NCBI RefSeq assembly: GCF_947172395.1
Contig: NC_069087.1
Location: 17,242,889-17,306,888, forward strand
Length of the DNA: 64,000 nucleotides
From: Bicyclus anynana
Taxonomy: Eukaryota; Arthropoda; Insecta; Lepidoptera; Nymphalidae
Direction: 5' to 3'
Each line of letters begins with the position of its first letter. Position 1 is the stretch's first letter. The notes beneath the pieces were generated by a model. That model saw nothing but the letters and a program-made list of their open reading frames with translations. It was not told the origin of the DNA and made no database searches. Below are positions 47,801 to 58,200 of this stretch, in pieces. The translations under genes and the position numbers were made by a program.

Positions 47801-50800
47801 TCAAAAAATACAATCATTTTAAAATATACCTGTTCGTCACATGTTAGCGTTGAACATAATATTTTTATTAAAGATTATTTTTCAGACACGAAAATTAGTT
47901 TGCAAAAATTTTTGAACTGCCTCTGCCATCTCCTTTGATGATAAACTCTGATGAAAACGCAAATTCATATTACTATTGATTGATCAATACAATGTAGTCT
48001 AATGTATCAATTTATATATATTTCGTACAAAGTAGTCTTGATGTTGAATGAGCGCTCACAAGTGACACTCCTTTGGTTTTCACATTCAGATAGTAGATTT
48101 ATGTTGGTGATTGGTGTTGGTGATTGGTGTTGGTGCAGGTACAGTTGTAGATGCCCATTAAAAGTGTATGTGTTTGTACACATGTAGGTGTAGGCACATG
48201 CTCAGATGTAGATGCACTCACCAGGCGTGCACGGACGTGTAGTCGTACAGCATGTGCAGCGAGTGCTCGTCCTCGAGCGGGTCGAGTCGCTTCTCGGGCG
48301 CGGGCAGCGCGGGCCGCCGCAGCAGCTCGGGCAGCGGCGCCCCCGCGCTGGGAGCGGGCGCCCCCGGCGCACCGCCCGCGCCGCACCCCGCGCCGCTCGG
48401 AGACCCCGTGCTAGTCGCGCCGCCGACGCCTCCCGGTGACTCGCCCTTTTACACAAACCATTTAGTATTTCATTTGATTGCAATATTGTGACTTAATTCC
48501 TTGTAGAGTATCAAACAAAGTTTATCTTTCTTAAATTGGTGGAAAAAGAAATCAAACAAAAGTACATAGTTCAAGCACTGTAAGATTGTGATAATATGAT
48601 ATTAATCAGAAGTATCAAAAGTTGACAGGGAAAATTAATAAATAACTTTATAAAACTAAAAAACACGCTTTTAGCACGCACTACAAATTTGATTTAAGTC
48701 ACGTGACTATTTTATTCGTATTCCTGACAGCAAACTCATGTCATGTATTGTCATCAGAATTCAGTGCACAGTGAGTGATCCAGAGTGTGGACCTCCTCTG
48801 ACAAAACAAACAAACTTTAATCCTACTGCATCAAGGAAGTTCGCTAACATATCTTTGTCTGAAATAATAACGGCTGACTCAACATTCCACACGACTCCAG
48901 AGAAACTGTGCAAGGTACTTTAGTGCAAGGTGGTACATACATATACAATAGGGATGATGACAGTTTTTTAAATTGTATATAAATTAAGAGTATACTAATA
49001 GTAAAGCAATTTTGTAAAAGTAACAGGGTATCTGCGATCATTACTTTCGGAGGTACAGGGATTTAAAGGGTCAGATTTGCGGCGCTGCCGCGGATCCCTG
49101 AAAAACGCCCCATACAAAATAGCACGAACTAATGACGTCGTAGGCAATTAATGTTCGTTAGATTTGTATGGGCGTTTAAACAAAATTACTGATATTTGTT
49201 ATTTCTGCGTTTATGTTTATAGTTCAAATATTGAAAAATGTCACATTTAATGTAAGGAAGCTAAAACTGTATGAATTTTCATCTAATTACGATAAAAGAT
49301 TTTTAATAGATTTTGAAATTTAATAATCTTATTTATTTTGCAAATATCCAGTCAATCTTTGCTTTTTATGTAAAAATTAGTTAACATTGACCTTATTTAT
49401 CTGAATTTATGATAAAAATCGATATATTCAAACCTAGTCATCATCCCCATTATACGTCTGTCGGTTACCTGCGCGTAGTTCTTGTGCGGCGGCTGCGAGG
49501 GCGGCGCGGGCGTGGGCGGCGCCAGCGGGTCGGGCGTCGGCGCCGGAGTGTGCAGCGCCGTCGGCACGCCGCTCACCTAACATCAGATTGTTTTCCTCAT
49601 TATTTCACACACTGTTTAGAACCTAAATATAAGCAATTATTTAGGGTGATTTAAGCCACGGTGATGAAATCTTTTTACATATCACATGACCCAAACATTA
49701 TTTTTTGCCGTTTTTATGGGTAGGGAACTCTTAGTGCTAAACTTCGTTTTTTTAGAATTGCAAAATTTGGTAAACAAACATGGCCGTATTCATCACTGAC
49801 ATTAGTTGTGGCGTCATCCTAGGGATGGGCCGTTGATGAACTATATCGAGAATTAACTACTACTAATCGAATTAAATTTCATAAAGGTCAACTTATGAAG
49901 TAAAACGCGTTTGTTACACCACATTAATTTAATACATTCTGGAGTAATTTATTGGCATATCTATTATTAACCATCGAGCATAATATCATAATATCATTAT
50001 ATTATTATTTCATCATGTTAAATGTATGGTATCTGGTAGACTAAACTGCGTTTAAGTTCGAGTACATAAACATGTTCGATGTACTATCTCCTATGATGTT
50101 TGGACTGAAAGTGAAGGGCTTTTTGTTTAAAATAATATTGACAGTGATGCATGATACCGCAATGTAATTTTTTTTGCTTTGTTTGTTTTGTTTGTTTACA
50201 TTTTATATCAATTGTAAAAAAATCACTTTACTTAAAAACTCACTTCTAAGTTGGCAACACTAATCACACAGTCAAAATACGCGCTATATTAACTATCTAC
50301 CTCTTTCTGTTGCATATTAATTAATACCTATCAAATAACATTTTTTTCATTTGTATCGGTCTGTTATAAATTAAAAGAGTACTAATAAATTTAGGCAGTA
50401 TTTGTTAACGCATTATCTTTTTTTAACATTTAAGTACGTAACTAACTAAACAGCGCTATGAAAAAATTACTTTATTCAAATTACTCAATTACGATATCGA
50501 TACTGAACGGAATACATTTGATGTTTACAATCGGTAAATCGTTCATTTTTAATCTGTGGTGACAATTTTACTTGGCACAACCTTAGAGAGACGAAACGTC
50601 AAATTAACATTTAAATGTAATCTGTGTGCATAATTTCGTGTTTAATTTCGTTTATATCTAAAAATTATGATTAAATCCTGTGTAAATTAAAAAAATGTTA
50701 CGTTTGTATGATTCTCCATAGGTGGATTGTAAAGAACAAAGTGTTTGTGCGTGTTTTAACAGTTTGATGGTTCTGAAAACTGTTATGAAAGTTTGGCATC

Positions 50801-52249
50801 GACAAAAGGGTTTGTTTATTTACCAAATAGCGCAATTCAATCTGGACATGGTATAACTAGAACTACTCTTAGGGGCTGTTAATTTGGAAAAGCTTTCTTA
50901 GCTTTGTCGACAACATAGTAAGTATCTGTGTGGCAAATTCAGCGCAATCCGTTCAGTGGTTTGCTAGGAGAACACTCGGTAAAGGTGGAATTAAATTTGT
51001 CTGATGTGTACAGAATAGGTATCATACATTTTGTATGCGACACATCAGAAGCCATCACATCATGTCACAACACATAAGTGTAAACGTTGCCATACAAAAT
51101 GTAATATAAGTATAATTACGCTTTAACGGTTTTCTATTTAGTTTATGCAGATAAATAAACTACATAGGTCACCTGGTGCGCAGTGAGCGCCGAGAGCGCA
51201 GCATGCGAGTGGTGCGGCGAGGGCGCGCCGGCGGGCGAGGCGCCGCCGCAGCTGCCCGGGGAGCACCCCCCGCCTCCGCCGCCCGTGCAGCCGCCGCTCC
51301 TGGAGAGGCAACACTACTTGTCACTACATATTACCCTCCCTATGGCTATGAAACTTAATAATGTAGACCGGTTTACCATCCTTATTATTAGCCTATATTA
51401 ATACCCATAAAGGATTTAAATTCAGGGGAGGAGGCAAAGTTTAGAGGACATATTTATAAAATTAATAATTAATTTAACAATTAGGCTCTGGGTTGCAACT
51501 CCACCTGATGCTGACTAAGATAGGAATTTACGAATTTGGAACAAATTAATTCATGTTTTTCAAAATGACATATCAGACTACATACAGACAGTATATTTAT
51601 TTATAAAAAAAAAAAACTGTATGGTTAAGCCTTTCTCGTAAGTATAAACTGGATCAGCTAGCTACGAGTAGTCCTAAAATCTGCTATTACTATTTAAAAA
51701 TTAAACATATGGGGGAGAAATAGATCATTACTTACAATGCCTCAATGTTTTGATCACCCAATTTTTATTGATAGGTAATAAGGTATCACGAGAAATGCCC
51801 ATTTTACATAAATGTACAAAACCATGAAATGAATGTCGAGCATGTTAAATATTTCGAGATGAAAGGTAGATGTTATGATGTGCGATGTGTCACCACTTAT
51901 GAGTTTTAAGATTAATGTGAAAAAGAATATTATATGACGACTTCCAAAAAGGAGGAGGTTCTACGTTCGACTGTATGTATGTTTTTTACTTACTATAGAT
52001 ATGTGGATACATAATAGTATATTATTTTATCTATTTTAAATTTGGAACTAATAAACGACGCAACACTCTCCCGATCAGTCCGTGAGCTCACCCTGGGGTC
52101 ATGCCTGAAAATCAGCGCTACAGTTAGCGTCTTAGCTGTAGCATAGAGCTGAGGCAGCGCCCCATTCAGCCGAAGCCTTAGTATTAAGTTAGTATTAATT
52201 CTCATGTTTTTTTCTTATTTATGTTATGTTGTTTTTGGCTGAATAAATG

Positions 52250-52280
<31 letters not shown>

Positions 52281-55200
52281 ATGTATTTATAAAAAAATAC
52301 CTTAATTTCAATACTCATAAAGAACTACTATACTCACACTGTAATACGGAATAAGTCCATCCATAATATCCATTCTCAGTTAGTCATTATATTTAAAATG
52401 TTGAAAGAGCTGATTTTGTATGGAAAACCATAGCTATAAGATCAGAACCTCACAGGTACTGGTCTGCATATGAATAAGTAAAGTCCTGTACCTATTAACT
52501 TCATGGATCATAGCATCATCCAAATCAATTGAACTCACAACTATTTCCTGCAAACTGAATCACAGCAATGCTATTTAGAAGAAGAAATAAATAGCAGTTC
52601 AATTTTGCCCAGACTAGCCCCAAATGATTCTATGCAAGTTAAAAAAAAATGTTAAAAGAAATAAAAAGTGACTTTGTCAATGCATATAATCAATACCACG
52701 GTATGGCCCTGATATAATACCAACTGGTTATGTTATTATTTCATGAAAATTTGGTACAAGAGGCGAATTCCGTAATGTTTAATATATTTTTATTTATTAA
52801 TAGAAATATAATTTCACATTCAATTTATGTAAGACGTCTTTGAAAACAAGCGCGACTATATTTAATACTATTCAATTTTATACACAAAACATGCAATTTG
52901 TTGATACATTATAAACATTAAACATGCATTCATATAATACGAGATAATACTACATAATATACAGGCAATGTAGCATGCAGTAACACGGCATTGCATCATT
53001 TGTGTGTTCATGAACAGATGTCGTTAGTTGGAAAAGTAGATGCGATGTTTTGGAATGTCATTTGATAGCAATTTGCAATAACTAATCTGTCGTTAAATGA
53101 CATTTGTATTTGGACAGATTACTGTTACAGATATTTGATTGATAATGATTGTATTATACTTACATTTGGGGATATATTTTTGTGCAACACCACTAGATGA
53201 GTGAAGTGGATTCGCTGAAATGTATCCAGGAACCTTTTGTCAAATGAGTGGAAATACAAACCAGGCGAGCGACGTGGTTGTGGAAGGCGAGAGACGTGCA
53301 TACAGCTCAGACTAATTACATAAAGACCAGTATCGCACCCAAATTCATAAAGAAAATTGTCTTGAGTGGGACGAAAATATTTAACACCAAGTAAACTCGC
53401 ACATCGTAAACGCTTAATACCAATAAATATTCTGTGTCCTTACACTACACATTACTATAAATTTGATTCGCAATACAGACACGTGTATATTTTTACACAG
53501 ACTAAAAACATATCGCTTCGACTCGTTACATAGAATATTCGATAACTTAATCAATGTTTTGCTGTTCCAGCTGAAGAATCGATTCTCTTTATTTATTACT
53601 TAAATTAAACTAATTTTTTAGTAAAATAGATGTTGTTGACCGTTTTTATGAAATTCAACTACACAAACCGGCATTTTTAGGGAGCTCTTTAAACGACGAA
53701 AATAATTACATCAATGAAACATCGATTCTATAGAAACAGTCTTTATGACCGCGTTAGATCGTTGATCTTGTACTCTGACAGAGGTAACGTCTAGGCAGGT
53801 CCCTACATAATTAGTCTGAGGTATACAGCCATCGCAACGTCGCCGTTTCGTGATGCGGTCGTCGGTTGGTCGGCGAGGTGTGCGGCGCGGACGGCGGGGT
53901 ACTCACAGTCTGTGCAGCGGGTCGTGCGCGGCGCGGCGCCGGGCGGGCGGGCGCGCGCGCCGGTGGAAGGGCGGGGGGCGCGCGGTGCGGCGGCGGCGGC
54001 ACCTGCACAACACAAGGGTAGTGCGCGCCCCGCCCGCTCGCCCTCTGTCACACCGCGCCCCCTACCGGCTACCGGCTCTACTGTACCCGCGCGAACGTAA
54101 TTTATGCTTTGACTTGCCTACAATTGCGAACCTATCACACCGATTCCACTGCCACGAACATTTTCAATAATCGTTTAGATAAAACAATGCATATTTAAAT
54201 TATTAAATAATTTTTTTTATTGTGATATTGAACTTTTTCTTAAAGTTTTGGTGTTTTGGTTTTAAAGTCTTGGGGTATAAATTAATTTATGTGAGAAGGT
54301 AGTCTTCTGTATATTCAACGTGTTCTTAGTTTTAATTAGAAATGCCACAGTTGTGCGATTTAATCAACAGATTGTTTTCCAAAACTCTCATAATTTAAGT
54401 CTTACTAACCTCAATAACCCAACTCCCTATTATGAATTTTTGCAAGAGTAAATGCAGAGTAAATATTTATTGAGAGTTTCTTTTATCTTCATTATCTTAT
54501 TGTCCATGGTAAAAAAAACTGAAACATGATCACGTCCATAATAAACATACGATAGACTAACAATATAACGTTGACTTATCTAATATTTATATTTCATAGT
54601 GTGATAATCAGTTTTATCGACTTCCGAAAGAATCGCTTCTTTTATAGCTCAACTTTATCGACTCCTTATCACATTAGATTGACTACAAAGCTAGGCGAGG
54701 CGTAAATATCAAAACAATCATGAAATCATAAAACTTTGAAAATCGAAAAAAAATATATAAAAAAAATATCATCATGCAAATATTAATAAAATAATTATAA
54801 TACGACAAATCGCAGCATAAATTACGCTTTTCACATAATTATAGTATGCAATAAATATGTAAAAAAATACAAAAAGCTGTATCGCCCCAATCTAGTCTAC
54901 AGGAAGCACAGCCAAAGATGGCTTACCTACACAGTATGTATTTCGTTAACGCGTCGAGTGTGACAGAAGCTCGCAACGGGTTCTTTGGACTTGGATGTTG
55001 ATATATTCAATCAAATTCACATAATTTGAACATACCTACTTGTCTCATACGAGTATAACAGAAAAGTAAAAAGCAAATTGAAGAACAATTGAGATTGAAA
55101 AGCAAGTGAACACAAAAACATTGTTTTTGTTTAACTTTCATTTTTTGTTGTCTGAAGTGGTTGTCGAAACTAAACCGACTTCGAAGCACTATACAAATAT

Positions 55201-58200
55201 AATATGTACGCGAGAATTGACATTAGTGTTTGAAGTTTCTGCACAATATAAATTATTACTACGTTTGCGCAATGCATACGTTCAACAAACGCAAGACGCT
55301 CAAGGAACGCTAAAGGGATTTAGGAAGGAGCTTTTAATAAACGCTTTCACTCAATAACAAACAGTATGTGCTAGAGAGCACCACAACATGAAATATCTCA
55401 ACATCCAAGTCTTGCTAATGCTAAACTATAAATAAATTATAATCAAATAGAGAATATTGTCTTTTGTCAAACATTGTCAAAAGTAATATCCATTGAAAAG
55501 CATATGGCCCTCTACAGATAATTTTAAAAATATATATGTATTAAAAAAAGAATCTACGTCCATTTTGTTTAGGAAACATTCACATATACATAACATCTAC
55601 CTGCTATATATTATCTACACCCATATAATATAACTTGTATCTACATATATGTCGATCACAAACAAATCTGTGATCAACAGAGGCATCATACAATGCATAA
55701 CATAAATAAACACTACATGTTTTATAGTTATTCATACATTCATGTATATATAAATAAATAAATGCAACACACAACTTTCATATATCTACTGCTATACGTA
55801 TATCTATCGCTTTGGACTACTGCATACATATTTGACTAATGTCGCTTTTGGATTGAGAAATATGCAATTTGTGAATTATGTAAATTTATGACTTAAATTA
55901 TCTAGATTTATATGATACAGGATAGTATGGCTTATTTGGAGGATATTTTTGGTTAATTATTCTCTAGTAATATGTATTCATATCTCGTATAGTCAATCTA
56001 TTCTGTGAAGTCAGTTTGGTTTTAGATGTTGTGGTAAGAAGACATACCAACTATGTTTGTGTGTATAAACTCAAGATCTGTTTCGATAAAAACATTCCTT
56101 CAGTTTTACACACAAACATCCTGTCTGCCAAATGTTTAACAATTGTCTGTACACCTTTCCACTAGAGTTTGGCTAATAAAAGTAGAGACTGAAATTGAAC
56201 AGCAAATTAAAAAAATTTTGGAGGACATTCCCAAAATTATAGTGCAAAGATTGGAATAACTCATTTTGATGCTTAAAATTTATTTTTTTGTTATAGTGTA
56301 GTAATGTTTTCACACATGTTTTTAACAAATATTAGTAGATATTTTTTAGCAAGCCGGGCAATTTCAGTCTCAAATTTCATTAGCCAAGTTCTACATCAAA
56401 AGCCAAACAGACTTTCAAAGTAGGTAAAAAACAGCACTGAGGTAATTTTTTTTTTATGCTCTTGTTTCTTGGTCTACCGGAGATCAGTCTCTGGACCATA
56501 ATCCGATCAAATGACTTTTTAGTATGTAATAAAAAAATTGATTTGAAAATTCACTGAGGTAAATAATAAAAAAAATAATTACAAATGATTTTACAGATAG
56601 CACAACTATTACCCTGCATATTTCTCAACAAAGCGACACAATATATAACTTATCTACATCAATAGCAGTATAACAAGAGTGCAATATGCGACTAACTTGG
56701 CGCAGGTGCAGGGGGTCTTCCTGGTGGGGTCGGCGAAGTCGTCGTTGACGTCGCCCGACGACTCCGAGTAACAGAGCTCCGCTGGCTGGAACATTATGTT
56801 GTTGTTGAAATACTTAGTACAAGTTCACACATCCGACAAACATCGTTGAACAGTTGAAAGGGCAGAGTAGTTGCTAGCTCTAAAGATAACACTGGTTTTA
56901 ATTTTATTGTTTTGCTAGCGGACGCCCGCGACTTCTTTCGCGTGGAAATCAATGTAAACTATATATATTACATAAAATTTTATGAAACACATTACATTTC
57001 GTATATTTTTTATGATTTATGGACAAATTTTTATTTCTGTAACTCTAAAAATTAAGGACTTTCCATACAAACTTTTAACCCCTGTTTCACCCCCTTCTGA
57101 TTTAATTTTTGCAACAAAAAGTATCCTATAACCTTCTCCGTACTATGGCCTCAAATCGTGCCAAGTTTCATTTGAATTAATGTAGTAGTTTCAGCGTGAT
57201 GCCCGGCCAACAAAAACACGGACAGACAGACAAGAAATCGAAAAAAAAAATTGGCTTCAGTGTCGATTGTATAATGCCCTCCAATAAAAATTTTCAAAAT
57301 ATCTTCAATGTACAGAATTTGACCTATTACAGTTTTATTTTAAGTATACGTTTATATTCCATTCTCTCCTCTCCTGTTGTGGAGCACAACAAATCAAAAT
57401 ATCCTTCCCTTCTTCCTGGAATGGTATATTTAAAAAAAATTAATAGTATTATATTATTTTGGATTTCAAAATTGTTGTTGGAGAGATTAAAAAAATATGA
57501 ATGTAGAAAACGTTTAAATTGCAAATATTGACTACAATATTCAAAACAATTTGCCGTTTTCTTTTTTAATATTGGAAGTATACTCAAAACTCTCTATGTA
57601 TGTTAAAGAGTTCTGTTTCCCACTTCCTTTTGCTAATATTACTTGACGAGAGTAGGGCGCAGATCAGCTCCTCAGTGTAAGCTATAGAAGCTGCTTTACT
57701 AAAGCCAATCTCAATGTGGAATGTTAATCAACAAACAAATTAAAAAAAGAGTTAGAAAGCACATATCATTTCATATCTAATGTATTTGTCAGCGGTTCTG
57801 CTCGAATTATTTTAATGAGGCTTCTCTGTTCTCAGAAATGGAATTTAGTCCATTCGCTGTCATATTTAAAAAAATATGTCATAAAACGTTATTCAAAGAT
57901 ATTAGCCACATCTAATTCTAAGCATATTAAAATTTATTGTCGTTAATTTAAGATTAAGTTAATTAAAATTATTATTAGATTATAAAGTGACTAGCAATTT
58001 ATATCCACACATTAAATTTGTTGATAAACATTCCGCATCGAGTTTGGCTTTAGTACAGTACAAGCAGTTATCCAGTAGGTACCTGGTGCGGCTGCGGCGT
58101 GCAGAGCGCAGAGAGCGTGCGCGCGGCGAGGCGCGCGGCGTCGGGGGGCGCGGCGCGCGGCGCCTCCATCTCCGTCAGCAGCACGTACGGCACCGGGTAG